A stretch of DNA of 64,000 nucleotides from Shimia sp047124445. Lineage in GTDB: Bacteria > Pseudomonadota > Alphaproteobacteria > Rhodobacterales > Rhodobacteraceae. Under the pieces are notes generated by a model. The model was given only the letters and a program-made list of their open reading frames with translations, was not told where the DNA came from and did not search any database. Numbering within the stretch: the stretch's first letter is position 1; every line of letters starts with the position of its first letter. Made by a program: the position numbers and the translations under genes. The DNA is taken from the NCBI RefSeq assembly GCF_047124445.1, contig NZ_CP138921.1, positions 1,302,001 to 1,366,000 on the forward strand. Reading direction: 5' to 3'. Shown here one piece after another: positions 51,848-60,310 of the stretch.

Positions 51848-52384
51848 ATGCTGATCCCCCGTCAAAAAACTCCCAACCTGAGCCTGCCACTGGTGGGCGG
51901 CGGCACCTTTGACCTGGCCGCGGAAGGCTCTGAACGCGGCACGGTTGTGTGTTTCTATCGCGGCCTGCACTGCCCGATCTGCGCCACCTACCTGAAAGAG
52001 CTGGAAAAGCTGGTGGAAGCCTTGGCCGAGCGCGGTGTGACTTGTGTGGCCGTGAGCAGCGATGGCGAAGAGCGCGCCAAGGACATGGCGGCGAAAATCG
52101 GTGCCACCGGCCTGCGCATTGCCTATGACCTGCCGCTGGATGTGGCGAAGGACTGGGGTCTGTATATCTCCACCTCGCGCGGCAAAACCTCGATTGGCAT
52201 TGAAGAGCCTGCGCTGTTCAGCGAGCCGGGTCTGTTCATGGTGAGCCCGGAACAGGCGCTGTACTATGGCTCCGTGCAGACCATGCCGTTTGTGCGTCCG
52301 CATTTCAGCGAGCTTCTGGGGGCGTTGGATTTTGCGATCAAGAACGACTACCCGGCGCGCGGCGAATACACCGGCGCGGTGTAA
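51848..52384 (+). CDS. Peroxiredoxin-like (AhpC/TSA-type) thioredoxin-fold protein
   Basis: A 178-residue protein with the thioredoxin fold and an active-site pair Cys-Pro-Ile-Cys in FYRGLHCPICATYLKELE, then ERGVTCVAVSSDGEERAKDMAAK and a C-terminal strand. This is the peroxiredoxin-like group rather than a classical AhpC. Peroxide reduction is inferred. AGAGGA precedes ATG 51848. It is probably controlled by the divergent AraC regulator. Confidence 0.88.
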   Translation: MLIPRQKTPNLSLPLVGGGTFDLAAEGSERGTVVCFYRGLHCPICATYLKELEKLVEALAERGVTCVAVSSDGEERAKDMAAKIGATGLRIAYDLPLDVAKDWGLYISTSRGKTSIGIEEPALFSEPGLFMVSPEQALYYGSVQTMPFVRPHFSELLGALDFAIKNDYPARGEYTGAV

Positions 52385-52401
52385 CCAGCCTCAAAGCGAA
52401 C

Positions 52402-52430
52402 AAAAAAAGGCGCGGTCCTGCCGCGCCTTT
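52402..52430. terminator. Bidirectional terminator between convergent genes
   Basis: AAAGGCGCGG (52406-52415) pairs perfectly with CCGCGCCTTT (52421-52430) across a 5-base loop, with further A residues on the left. It serves the peroxiredoxin-like gene on the plus strand and the DUF2147 gene on the minus strand. Confidence 0.9.
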
Positions 52431-52449
52431 CCTGTGTTTGATAGGCCGC

Positions 52450-52842
52450 TTACTTCACGCGGCTCCAGCTGCCACCGCTGCGGCAGATGCCCAGCACACA
52501 GCCGCTGACGGCCAGCGAATTGCCGGAAAGCACCAGCTTGCCTTTGTAGGTTTTGTCACGATCCGGCGAATAGACTTTGCCGCCGCTGTAGTTGCCGCCG
52601 CCGTCGTTAACCATATCCCAGATGATCTTGCGGCCGTTGTTGGGCGAGTTCAGCTCGCTGCCATCCGGGTTGAAGGATTTGGCCAGCGTGCCGCAAATCT
52701 TGCTGCCGCAAGCGGCGACAGAGATCAGGCCGTAGTTGCCGTTGTCATCCGGAATGGTTTTCCAGGTGCCATAAATTGGGTCTGCGAAGGCCGCTGTGGC
52801 CCCAACAAGCGTCATGGCCGCAGCCATTAGCGTTTTTTTCAT
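52450..52842 (-). CDS. DUF2147-family secreted protein
   Basis: A 130-residue protein with signal peptide MKKTLMAAAMTLVGATAAFA and the DUF2147 core DPIYGTWKTIPDDNGNYGLISVAACGSKICGTL, GGKVYSPDRDKTYKGKLVLSGNSLAVSGCVLGICRSGGSW. These are lipocalin-like periplasmic proteins of unknown function. The ATG at 52842 follows AGGAAAATC. It shares a terminator with the convergent gene. Confidence 0.9.
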   Translation of the reverse strand: MKKTLMAAAMTLVGATAAFADPIYGTWKTIPDDNGNYGLISVAACGSKICGTLAKSFNPDGSELNSPNNGRKIIWDMVNDGGGNYSGGKVYSPDRDKTYKGKLVLSGNSLAVSGCVLGICRSGGSWSRVK

Positions 52843-53013
52843 GATTTTCCTCCCGTGTATTTGCCCGAAACTCTGCGGCAAGCCTATGAGTCGCATCAAC
52901 CCTGACTTTGGGTCAGGTGGAGATGTCTCGCCGCGTTGCAATTTTGACGGCACCATGCAAAACCAATCTTAACAGCCGGTTTCGGCGCGACATGATAAGA
53001 AGGCCCCTGCTCC

Positions 53014-53736
53014 ATGATCCTTTATCCCGCAATTGACCTCAAAGATGGCAATGCCGTGCGCCTGCTGCATGGCGACATGGACAAGGAAACCGTGTTCAAC
53101 GAGAACCCGGCCGCGCAGGCGCTGGAATTTGTCGAAGCGGGCTGTGAGTGGCTGCATCTGGTGGACCTGAACGGAGCCTTTGCCGGCATTCCGATCAACG
53201 CCACGCCGGTGGAAGAGATCCTCAAGCAGACCAACGTACCTGCACAGCTGGGCGGCGGCATTCGCGACATGGCCACCATTGAGCGCTGGATTGGCAAAGG
53301 CCTGTCGCGCGTGATCCTCGGCACCGTGGCTGTAGAGAACCCGGACTTGGTGCGTGAGGCGGCCAAAGAGTTCCCAGGCAAAGTCGCCGTGGGCATTGAT
53401 GCGCGCAACGGCAAAGTGGCAACAAAAGGCTGGGCGGAAGAAACCGATGTGGACGTTGTGGATCTCGCGAAGTCGTTTGAGGACGATGGCGTGTGCGCGA
53501 TCATCTACACCGACATCCTGCGCGACGGCGCGATGAAGGGCCCCAACGTCGAGGCCACTGCGGCACTGGCCAAAGCGGTGTCGATCCCGGTGATCGCCAG
53601 CGGCGGCGTGAGCTCTGTTGAGGATCTGAAAGCGTTAAAAAGTTGTGGCGCAGAGCTGAACGGCGCGATTTCCGGCCGTGCGCTGTATGATGGCGCGATT
53701 GATCTGGGCGAAGCGCTCAAAGTTTTGAAAGCGTGA
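53014..53736 (+). CDS. hisA: Phosphoribosylformimino-5-aminoimidazole carboxamide ribotide isomerase
   Basis: A 240-residue TIM barrel for histidine biosynthesis step 4. It has the HisA/HisF phosphate-binding and catalytic signatures: YPAIDLKDGNAVRLLHGDM, LHLVDLNGAFAG, LGGGIRDMATIERWIGKGLSRVILGTVAVENP, and VIASGGVSSVEDL. GTG of the next gene overlaps its stop. Confidence 0.96.
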   Translation: MILYPAIDLKDGNAVRLLHGDMDKETVFNENPAAQALEFVEAGCEWLHLVDLNGAFAGIPINATPVEEILKQTNVPAQLGGGIRDMATIERWIGKGLSRVILGTVAVENPDLVREAAKEFPGKVAVGIDARNGKVATKGWAEETDVDVVDLAKSFEDDGVCAIIYTDILRDGAMKGPNVEATAALAKAVSIPVIASGGVSSVEDLKALKSCGAELNGAISGRALYDGAIDLGEALKVLKA

Positions 53737-54044
53737 GACTGCGGCGCAAGTTTGCCTATGGCGTCTTGAGCCTGTTGCTGGCCGCCTGTGTGTGGCCAGC
53801 CTATCTGGTGTGGTGGGCCCAAAGCACGGCGGAGGCCCATGGCTGCAAGTTTGGCATGGCGATGCACACCGACGGGTGCTGGGTCGATGGCGAGAACATC
53901 GGCAGCCAACTCAACGCCGCCTATTCCAATGCTGGATTCGTGCTGCTGACCATGCCGGTGGGATTTGTGATTGTGCTGACACTGTTGGTCATGGTTGCCC
54001 AAGACATGCGGCGCAAACACGCACCCTCTGACGGAGAGGCGTGA
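53733..54044 (+). CDS. Small membrane protein of unknown function
   Basis: A 103-residue protein with helices near both ends (FAYGVLSLLLAACVWPAYLVWW and NAGFVLLTMPVGFVIVLTLLVMVAQDM) and a 40-residue soluble loop between them containing two cysteines (HGCKFG, DGCWVD). GTG 53733 overlaps the hisA stop (GTGA), so it is translated with it. No family recognised and no link to histidine synthesis evident. Confidence 0.7.
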   Translation: MRLRRKFAYGVLSLLLAACVWPAYLVWWAQSTAEAHGCKFGMAMHTDGCWVDGENIGSQLNAAYSNAGFVLLTMPVGFVIVLTLLVMVAQDMRRKHAPSDGEA

Positions 54045-54113
54045 CCTTCTGACGCCTTGGCGTTTCCTGTTGTGGCTCCCAAGTTGAGTGCGCGAACAAC
54101 TCAGGAGACGCCG

Positions 54114-54581
54114 ATGTCCGTTTCATTCTTTGATGTCACCGCCACCCCGCTTCCGGAAAGCAGCGATCTGCACGCGCGCATAGGTGCGAAGGACTTTCTG
54201 GATTGCTATTGCATCGACAGCGATATGCCGCCGCGCCAGGCTGCGGAGATTGTGACAAATTTCCCCGGCTGGGCGCAGATGTTGGCCAACTTGCGGACCG
54301 TTTTGGTCAAGCCCTTTGGCTTGCGCACCGAGGCTCCCGAAGGAAAAGACTGTGTAGGCATCTTTCCAGTGGAGAGTGAAAGCGACACCGAAGTGATTGC
54401 CGGCTTTGACGACAGCCACCTGAATTTCCGCGTGTCGGTGCTGTCCGAAGGCGGCAAGGTGTTTGTCGCCACCTGGGTGCACCGCAACAACTTGTTTGGG
54501 CGGATGTATCTGGCGACAATCATGCCGTTTCACATTTTGATTGCGCGGGATGCGCTGGTGCGAGTGGCACGGGCGGCCTGA
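54114..54581 (+). CDS. DUF2867 domain protein
   Basis: A 155-residue protein. The plan DFLDCYCIDSDMPPRQAAEIVTNFPGWAQMLANLRTVLVKPFGL, ESDTEVIAGFDDSHLNFRVSVLSEGGKVFVATWVHRNNLFGRMYLATIMPFHILI is typical of DUF2867, a small-ligand (START-like) fold. Function unknown. AGGAGACG precedes ATG 54114. It lies between hisA and hisF on the same strand. Confidence 0.85.
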   Translation: MSVSFFDVTATPLPESSDLHARIGAKDFLDCYCIDSDMPPRQAAEIVTNFPGWAQMLANLRTVLVKPFGLRTEAPEGKDCVGIFPVESESDTEVIAGFDDSHLNFRVSVLSEGGKVFVATWVHRNNLFGRMYLATIMPFHILIARDALVRVARAA

Positions 54582-54665
54582 ACCCGGCTTGTGGTACCTG
54601 TCTCAGATTGCACGTTGCGCCCTGCCACGCTAAGGAGAGGCGCAACGCTTTGAGAAAGCTCCGAT

Positions 54666-55463
54666 ATGCTGAAGACCCGTATCATTCCCTGTCTGGATGT
54701 CGCTGATGGCCGTGTGGTCAAAGGCGTGAATTTTGTTGGCCTGCGCGATGCTGGTGATCCGGTGGAGGCCGCCCGCGCCTATGACGCCGCTGGCGCCGAC
54801 GAAATCTGTTTTCTGGACATCCATGCGACCCACGACAATCGCGGTGTGATGATTGATATGGTGCAACGCTGCGCGGAGCAGTGTTTTGTACCGCTGACCG
54901 TGGGCGGTGGCGTGCGCACCGTGGCCGATGTGCGTCGCCTGTTGCTTGCAGGGGCGGACAAGGTGAGCTTCAACTCTGCGGCGGTGGCCAATCCGGATGT
55001 GATTGCCGAGGCCTCTGCGCAGTTTGGCAGCCAGTGCATTGTCTGTGCCATTGACGCCAAGACCATTGGACATGACGAAAACGGCGAGCCTAACAAATGG
55101 GGCATCTTCACCCATGGCGGACGCAAAGCGGCCCTGGATAAAGATGGCAACCCGATCGATGCGGTAGAGTTTGCCAAGCTGGTGGTGGCCAAAGGCGCCG
55201 GGGAAATCCTGCTCACCTCGATGGACCGCGATGGCACCAAGGCGGGATTCAACCTGCCTTTGACCAAAGCGATCAGCGACGCGGTGAATGTGCCGGTAAT
55301 CGCCTCCGGCGGCGTGGGCAACCTGGATCACCTTGTGGAAGGGGTGACCAAAGGCGGGGCCAGCGCGGTTTTGGCGGCGTCGATTTTCCACTTTGGCGAA
55401 TACACCGTGCAAGAAGCCAAGCAATATATGCATGACGCCGGTATTCCGATGAGGCTGACATGA
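54666..55463 (+). CDS. hisF: Imidazole glycerol phosphate synthase, cyclase subunit HisF
   Basis: A 265-residue TIM barrel forming imidazole glycerol phosphate with ammonia from HisH. Signatures are IIPCLDVADGRVVKGVNFVGLRDAGDPVE, LTVGGGVRTVADVRRLLLAGADKVSFNSAAV, EILLTSMDRDGTK and PVIASGGVGNLDHLVEGVTKGGASAVLAASIFHFGEYT. Length is a little above the usual 253. The stop overlaps hisE. Confidence 0.97.
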   Translation: MLKTRIIPCLDVADGRVVKGVNFVGLRDAGDPVEAARAYDAAGADEICFLDIHATHDNRGVMIDMVQRCAEQCFVPLTVGGGVRTVADVRRLLLAGADKVSFNSAAVANPDVIAEASAQFGSQCIVCAIDAKTIGHDENGEPNKWGIFTHGGRKAALDKDGNPIDAVEFAKLVVAKGAGEILLTSMDRDGTKAGFNLPLTKAISDAVNVPVIASGGVGNLDHLVEGVTKGGASAVLAASIFHFGEYTVQEAKQYMHDAGIPMRLT

Positions 55464-55777
55464 GTGTTCTAAACGATCTGGCCATCACCATTGCCGAGCG
55501 TGCCAAGGCGGACCCGGAAAGCAGCTGGACCGCCAAACTTCTGGCCAAAGGGCCTGAAAAATGCGCCGAGAAGTTCGGCGAGGAAGCCATTGAAGCGGTG
55601 ATTGAAGCCGTGAAAGGTGACAAGGACAAGCTGACCTACGAGGCGGCGGATGTGCTGTATCACCTGCTAGTGATGCTGGAAGCGCGCGATGTGGCGCTGG
55701 ACGATGTGCTGGCGGAACTGGCGCGGCGTCAGGGCATTAGCGGTGTGGCCGAGAAAGCCGCGCGCCCCAAAGGCTAA
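55460..55777 (+). CDS. hisE: Phosphoribosyl-ATP diphosphatase
   Basis: A 105-residue enzyme of histidine biosynthesis step 2 with the MazG-like all-alpha fold. Metal-binding motifs are EKCAEKFGEEAIEAVIEAV and YEAADVLYHLLVML. ATG 55460 overlaps the hisF stop (ATGA). Confidence 0.96.
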   Translation: MSVLNDLAITIAERAKADPESSWTAKLLAKGPEKCAEKFGEEAIEAVIEAVKGDKDKLTYEAADVLYHLLVMLEARDVALDDVLAELARRQGISGVAEKAARPKG

Positions 55778-55843
55778 GCAAACACTTGGGCATTTGCGCA
55801 CCTCCGATTATAGTCGCGCAAAAACCCAAGGGGCAGCGAGCAG

Positions 55844-56380
55844 ATGATAGCAAAATTGCGGGTGGGACTGGCGCTTTTGGCGGCAGTGGTGTTGGTGGCG
55901 TGTGGCGCGCCTCAGAAACAGGCGCCAGCCGATGTCGCGGGCCTGACCCAAGCGTTGATCTCCCTTGATCCGGTTGTGGACCCTGCCGAGGCGGCGCGGG
56001 CGGCGGAGATTGCTTACAATTACTCGCTGGTCTTGCGGCAGGATTACAACGTCACCGACGGCGCGCTGATGCACAACGCCAAGGTCAATCAGGGCCTACG
56101 CCCGCGTGGGTTGTGCTGGCACTGGGCGGATGATCTGCAAACCCGCCTGCGTCAGGAAGGGTTTCAGACGCTGGACATGCACCGCGCCATCGCCAACCAT
56201 GACACCATCCTGATCGAGCACAGCACCGTTGTGATGAGCGCCAAGGGGGGCAAGATGCGCGATGGCATCGTTTTGGACCCCTGGCGCTATGGCGGCTATT
56301 TGTTCTGGTCTCCGGTACTGGAAGACAGCCGATACAACTGGGAGGAGCGCCACGTCGTGCAGGCCGACAGAAAACAGTAA
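55844..56380 (+). CDS. Lipoprotein of unknown function
   Basis: A 178-residue protein. MIAKLRVGLALLAAVVLVAC is a lipobox-type signal, so it is probably a lipoprotein. The mature part is helical, with conserved-looking GLCWHWADDLQTRLRQEGFQTLDMHRAIAN and IVLDPWRYGGYLFWSPVLEDSRYNWEER. No family name assigned. It is followed by the hybrid kinase about 110 bases downstream on the same strand. Confidence 0.75.
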   Translation: MIAKLRVGLALLAAVVLVACGAPQKQAPADVAGLTQALISLDPVVDPAEAARAAEIAYNYSLVLRQDYNVTDGALMHNAKVNQGLRPRGLCWHWADDLQTRLRQEGFQTLDMHRAIANHDTILIEHSTVVMSAKGGKMRDGIVLDPWRYGGYLFWSPVLEDSRYNWEERHVVQADRKQ

Positions 56381-56489
56381 AAATGCCGATATTTCTTAAC
56401 GAAACAAGGGCAAGCGGCGGCCGGATTTCAGGTAAATTTAACACTTGGAACCGCATGACAGGAAGCAAGGCAACCAGACCAAACATGTC

Positions 56490-58223
56490 ATGAACAGCAA
56501 ACCGCCACATGGGGTTCTTGCCCGGCTACAGGATTACTTCTGGCCGAAGCAGGAACAGGACCACAGTTTTGAGGAAACGCGCGCAAAGCTTTTGTGCGGG
56601 TTCTCTGGCATTATCGGGTCGGTGGCGGCACTGCACAATGCGCATATTCTGAGCACGGACAGTCAGTTCTCCACCTCGGTCACCATCGCCTCCTTGATCT
56701 GTGTGCTGGCCTATTTCTTTGTGCCGCTCATCTGGCATCGCACCAAAAGCAAGGTGCTGGCGACAAGTGCACTTGTGTGTCTCTATCTGTTCCACACAAA
56801 CATCCAGATGGCCTATGACACCCAGTACCAATGGCGCCAGGAAATCTTCCTGATTGGTCCGCCCGTGCTGGCGCTGCTGCTGGTTGGCAAACGCGCCGCG
56901 TGGGTGGCGACCGGGGTGATCAGTGTGAACCTGATCCTTGCGGCGCTGTGGCAGGATCACCTGCCACTTGGGTCCATGGTTGTGGTGGCCGCCGTTGCGG
57001 TGACCCTTATGACCGGCCTGACCCTGTTTCACAACGAGATCGAACGCAAAGAGCTGCACCTGATCGAGCTGCGGGATGAAGCACAACGCGCGGATCGCGA
57101 GAAGAGCGAATTTCTCGCCAAGATGAGCCACGAAATTCGCACACCGCTCAATGGGTTATCCGGCATTCTTCAGCTGCTGGACGAGACCGATCTGACCGAA
57201 GATCAAAAGTCACTGGTCGCCACAGGGCGCAGCTCTGGCCGCAGCCTAATGACATTGATCAATGATGTTCTGGACTATTCCAAGATCGCGGCCCATGGCA
57301 TTAGCATCGAGAGCATTCCGTTCTCCACCCGCGAGTTTTTAACCGCGATTTCCGCCGGACAATCTGGCGCGGCCAAGGCCAAAGACCTGTCTTTGAACAT
57401 CGAGATTGCCGCCGATGTGCCCGCCTGGATTTCCGGCGACCCGACACGGCTCAATCAGGTGGTTACCAATCTTGTGGGCAATGCGATCAAATTTTCTCAG
57501 GATGGGGCCGTCACGCTCGAGATGTCCGTTCGGGACAGCCTGCTCTATGTCGCCGTGCGCGACCAAGGCATTGGCCTGACGCAAGAGGCACAAGCGCGGG
57601 TGTTCAACAAGTTTGAACAGGCCAGCTCGGCGACCAACCGGCGCTATGGCGGCACCGGGCTCGGCCTGTCGATCTCCAAAGAGCTGGTGGAGCTCATGGA
57701 GGGGGAGATTGGCGTGGAGAGCGCGCCGTTCAAAGGTAGCACCTTCTGGTTCACCGTCCCGCTGGTGCCAGCCGAGCCCCCCGAAACCAGCCCGCCCCAG
57801 ATGGCCGCAGTTGCGCCTGAGAGCTTTGACGGCGTTGAGGTGCTGGTTGTGGAAGACAACCGCACCAATCAGATGATTGTGCGCCGCTTTCTGGAAAGCA
57901 TGGGCGTGGTGGTCGACATGGTGGAGGATGGTCGCCCTGCTCTGCAGCGTTGTGCCGCGAAACGCTATGACCTGATCCTGATGGATATACAGTTACTGGA
58001 TATGGACGGCATGGAGGCCACGGAAATCCTGCGCGGGCATCCCGGGCCCAATCAGCGCACGCCTATTGTGGCGCTCTCTGCCAATATCCTGCCCGAGCAG
58101 ACCAACGCTTACCTGAAAGCCGGAATGAACGCCTGTCTGGGCAAGCCTTTCCGCAAAGACGAGTTGTCCAAGATCATGGGCGAGTTGGTAAAGGGTCCAA
58201 AGGTGGGCAAACCTGCCGCCTAA
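56490..58223 (+). CDS. Hybrid sensor histidine kinase/response regulator
   Basis: A 577-residue protein. Residues about 35-185 hold about five to six membrane helices forming an unrecognised sensor. The HisKA domain has the phospho-accepting His214 in FLAKMSHEIRTPLNG; HATPase follows (N box in TNLVGNAIKFSQDG, G boxes in RDQGIGLTQ and GGTGLGLSISKELVE). The C-terminal receiver begins VLVVEDNRTNQ with phospho-acceptor Asp499 in LILMDIQ and the Lys in LGKPFRKDE. ATG 56490 has a weak ribosome site. No output partner is adjacent. Confidence 0.9.
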   Translation: MNSKPPHGVLARLQDYFWPKQEQDHSFEETRAKLLCGFSGIIGSVAALHNAHILSTDSQFSTSVTIASLICVLAYFFVPLIWHRTKSKVLATSALVCLYLFHTNIQMAYDTQYQWRQEIFLIGPPVLALLLVGKRAAWVATGVISVNLILAALWQDHLPLGSMVVVAAVAVTLMTGLTLFHNEIERKELHLIELRDEAQRADREKSEFLAKMSHEIRTPLNGLSGILQLLDETDLTEDQKSLVATGRSSGRSLMTLINDVLDYSKIAAHGISIESIPFSTREFLTAISAGQSGAAKAKDLSLNIEIAADVPAWISGDPTRLNQVVTNLVGNAIKFSQDGAVTLEMSVRDSLLYVAVRDQGIGLTQEAQARVFNKFEQASSATNRRYGGTGLGLSISKELVELMEGEIGVESAPFKGSTFWFTVPLVPAEPPETSPPQMAAVAPESFDGVEVLVVEDNRTNQMIVRRFLESMGVVVDMVEDGRPALQRCAAKRYDLILMDIQLLDMDGMEATEILRGHPGPNQRTPIVALSANILPEQTNAYLKAGMNACLGKPFRKDELSKIMGELVKGPKVGKPAA

Positions 58224-58687
58224 AGTTTGGACGAAATCACGCCAGTGTTGAAACCACCCATGCGCAGCTCGCCAAACAGACGCTGATACTCAATCTTGGG
58301 GCAGCGGTTCATCACCACGTCCACGCCCTTCGCCTCCGCCACAGCGGCCGCCTCGGCATGTTCCACGCCAATCTGCATCCAGATGGTTTGTAGGGCAGGA
58401 AACTGCGCCAGCGCCTCGTCCACAATGGGCGGCACCGCCTCGGACCGGCGAAAGATGTCGACCATATCCACCGGCGCCTCGATGGCGCTCAGGCTGGGCA
58501 TCACCGTGGCGCCGAACAGCTCTTTGCCTGCATGCCCGGGATTGACCGGAATGACGGTGTAGCCCTTAAGCGACAGGTACCGCGCCACATAATAGCTGGG
58601 CCGCACCGGGTTCATCGACACGCCCACCACGGCAATGGTCTTGGTGCGCTTGAGAATGTCGCGCAGGAAAACGTCGGTGTCAGTCAT
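58220..58687 (-). CDS. CoA-binding (YccU-like) protein
   Basis: A 155-residue Rossmann-type CoA-binding domain (IAVVGVSMNPVRPSYYVARYLSLKGYTVIPVNPGHAGKELFG and QTIWMQIGVEHAEAAAVAEAKGVDVVMNRCPKIEYQRLFG). Such proteins are related to the CoA ligase binding domain; physiological role unknown. It is tail-to-tail with the hybrid kinase, sharing four bases. Confidence 0.9.
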   Translation of the reverse strand: MTDTDVFLRDILKRTKTIAVVGVSMNPVRPSYYVARYLSLKGYTVIPVNPGHAGKELFGATVMPSLSAIEAPVDMVDIFRRSEAVPPIVDEALAQFPALQTIWMQIGVEHAEAAAVAEAKGVDVVMNRCPKIEYQRLFGELRMGGFNTGVISSKL

Positions 58688-58748
58688 GGTGTGCCCCGGT
58701 CAGCAAGTGGTGGCGGCACCCTAGCGCAGCCCGCAGGGAACAACAGGC

Positions 58749-58850
58749 AAAAAAAGCGCCCAAGAGGGAATCTTGGGCGCAGGTTCGGAACGAGGGACAG
58801 TGAAGGGAAACACGGAAGCTCCGTAAACCGTGTCTCTTACATCACTACGT
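58749..58850 (-). ncRNA. Candidate small RNA with intrinsic terminator
   Basis: On the minus strand, a hairpin of GCGCCCAAGA/TCTTGGGCGC (58780-58756) with a 5-base loop runs into seven T residues, a complete terminator. Upstream is a second hairpin (ACACGG/CCGTGT, 58833-58810) and a TTGTCA box (58873-58868) with a weak TACGTA -10-like box. No open frame is evident in this part of the 239-base gap. The element is either a small RNA of about 85-100 bases or the 3' end of the zinc-ribbon transcript. Confidence 0.4.
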
Positions 58851-58926
58851 ATGTTCGCAGAATTGGATGACAAGAGCGTGCGAGATTCTCATGAACAAGT
58901 GGTTAACGGATTGGGCAGATTTCCGC

Positions 58927-59286
58927 TCAATCAAAAATATCCTCAATCACGTCAAACACATCCTCAAACAGATCCTTGGCCCATTTACCGCGTTTCTTCT
59001 TGGTTTTTTTCTTCTTGTCGTAAGGCGCGTCGTGCCAGGTTTTCTTGGGGTGCGCGGCGCGTTTGTCCGACTTATGCGCAGGTTTGCCCTTGGACTTTGG
59101 CGTGCGTATCGGATGAGAAAAATGTGCCGGTTCTTTGCCCCGCGCCGGCACAGGCATTTGTTTAAGATTGTGCAGAGGCGCGCCGCAGCTGCTGCAGGCG
59201 AGCTCGTGACGGGTGTCCCCCGCGAGCACAAGCGCGGCCCGCGCGCCGCAATAGCAACAGGTGGCGATTTTGGAGGGATGGGGCAC
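58927..59286 (-). CDS. Zinc-ribbon, Lys-rich protein of unknown function
   Basis: A 119-residue protein. The N-terminus has CCYCG and CSSCG, two CxxC pairs of a zinc ribbon. The centre is a strongly basic, lysine-rich segment (KKKKKTKKKRGKW-like composition), and the C-terminus is acidic (DLFEDVFDVIEDIFD). This suggests nucleic-acid or ribosome association. The start is GTG at 59286, preceded by GAGGAGC. No family recognised. Confidence 0.75.
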   Translation of the reverse strand: MPHPSKIATCCYCGARAALVLAGDTRHELACSSCGAPLHNLKQMPVPARGKEPAHFSHPIRTPKSKGKPAHKSDKRAAHPKKTWHDAPYDKKKKTKKKRGKWAKDLFEDVFDVIEDIFD

Positions 59287-59330
59287 CGCGCGCTCCTCTG
59301 AGTGATGGTCTGCCTACCCCATCTAGGCAT

Positions 59331-59380
59331 CCGGAGGCACGGATGGGAGCCTCCGGCGGAGATATTTGTAGAAGGAGAAG
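59331..59380. repeat. Intergenic hairpin plus GATATTT element, copy 3
   Basis: CCGGAGGC (59331-59338) pairs with GCCTCCGG (59349-59356), followed by CGGAGATATTTGTAG and AAGGAGAAG (to 59380). The GATATTT end lies 12 bases from the rlmB stop codon, repeating the arrangement seen after the MATE and AraC genes. It lies between the two minus-strand genes. Confidence 0.7.
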
Positions 59381-59392
59381 GCTTTGTGGTGC

Positions 59393-60172
59393 CTAGCGCG
59401 GCAACGTGGCATAGAGCGCCACGGCGGCGGCATTGGACACGTTGAGGGAGCCAAAGGCGCCTGCGAAGTTAATCTTCACCAGCTGATCCACGGTCTCTTT
59501 TGTCTTCTGACGCAAGCCCGGTCCCTCGGCCCCCAGAACCAGCGCGATGGGGGCATCGTGGCGGCCTGCCAAGGCGGTTTCGATGGTCTCCTCCGCCTCA
59601 CCGTCCATGCCCAACACGATATACCCCATGGCCTGCAGTTCGGTGATCGTGTCCGCCAGGTTGCGCAGGCGCAGATAGGGCTGACGTTCCAGCGCGCCGC
59701 TGGCGGTTTTGGCCAAGGCGCCAGTTTCAGGCGCGGAGTTGTGGCGGGTGCCAATCACCGCCAAGGCGCCAAACACTTCTGCGGAGCGCAGGATGGCACC
59801 CACGTTATGCGGATCGGTCACGCGGTCCAGCAGGATCAAGCGTTGCGGACGGTCATCATTGGCAATAGCCACATCCGAGAGTTTACCCCAGTTGAGCGGC
59901 TTCACTTCCAATGCGGCGCCCTGGTGCACGGATTGTGGATCGAGCGGCGCGTTGAACTTGCGCGGGTCCACCACCTCCGGCGTCATGCCCGACTCGGCGA
60001 TGGCCTCTGCCAGCTTGTCCGCAGCATTTTTGGTCACGATGAGTCGCAATTTTTCACGTTTTGGATTCGCCAGAGCGTCGCGCACCGCGTGCAGGCCAAA
60101 CAACCAGACGGTTTCCGCCGCATCTTTGCGTTTCTGCTGCTCTTTCTGCACGACCCATTTGGGTTTTTTCAT
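59393..60172 (-). CDS. rlmB: 23S rRNA 2'-O-methyltransferase, TrmH/SpoU family (RlmB)
   Basis: A 259-residue SPOUT methyltransferase. The N-terminal substrate-binding part (FGLHAVRDALANPKREKLRL) is followed by the knotted domain with motif 1 LDRVTDPHNVGAILRSAEVFG, motif 2 LVLGAEGPGLRQ and motif 3 SLNVSNAAAVALY, typical of RlmB. The ATG at 60172 matches the family start; extending the frame would run into tRNA-Tyr sequence. Confidence 0.92.
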   Translation of the reverse strand: MKKPKWVVQKEQQKRKDAAETVWLFGLHAVRDALANPKREKLRLIVTKNAADKLAEAIAESGMTPEVVDPRKFNAPLDPQSVHQGAALEVKPLNWGKLSDVAIANDDRPQRLILLDRVTDPHNVGAILRSAEVFGALAVIGTRHNSAPETGALAKTASGALERQPYLRLRNLADTITELQAMGYIVLGMDGEAEETIETALAGRHDAPIALVLGAEGPGLRQKTKETVDQLVKINFAGAFGSLNVSNAAAVALYATLPR

Positions 60173-60310
60173 CGCTCTGACACCTTCAAAATATAGAGGG
60201 TTCACCAATGCGGAAAAGAAGCGGGCTCTGCAAGGTATTTTCTGGTTGACGCCCCCAACAACTGCCAATAAATACCCCCTCACACCGAGGCCAGCGGGCC
60301 TCAAGAAAGT

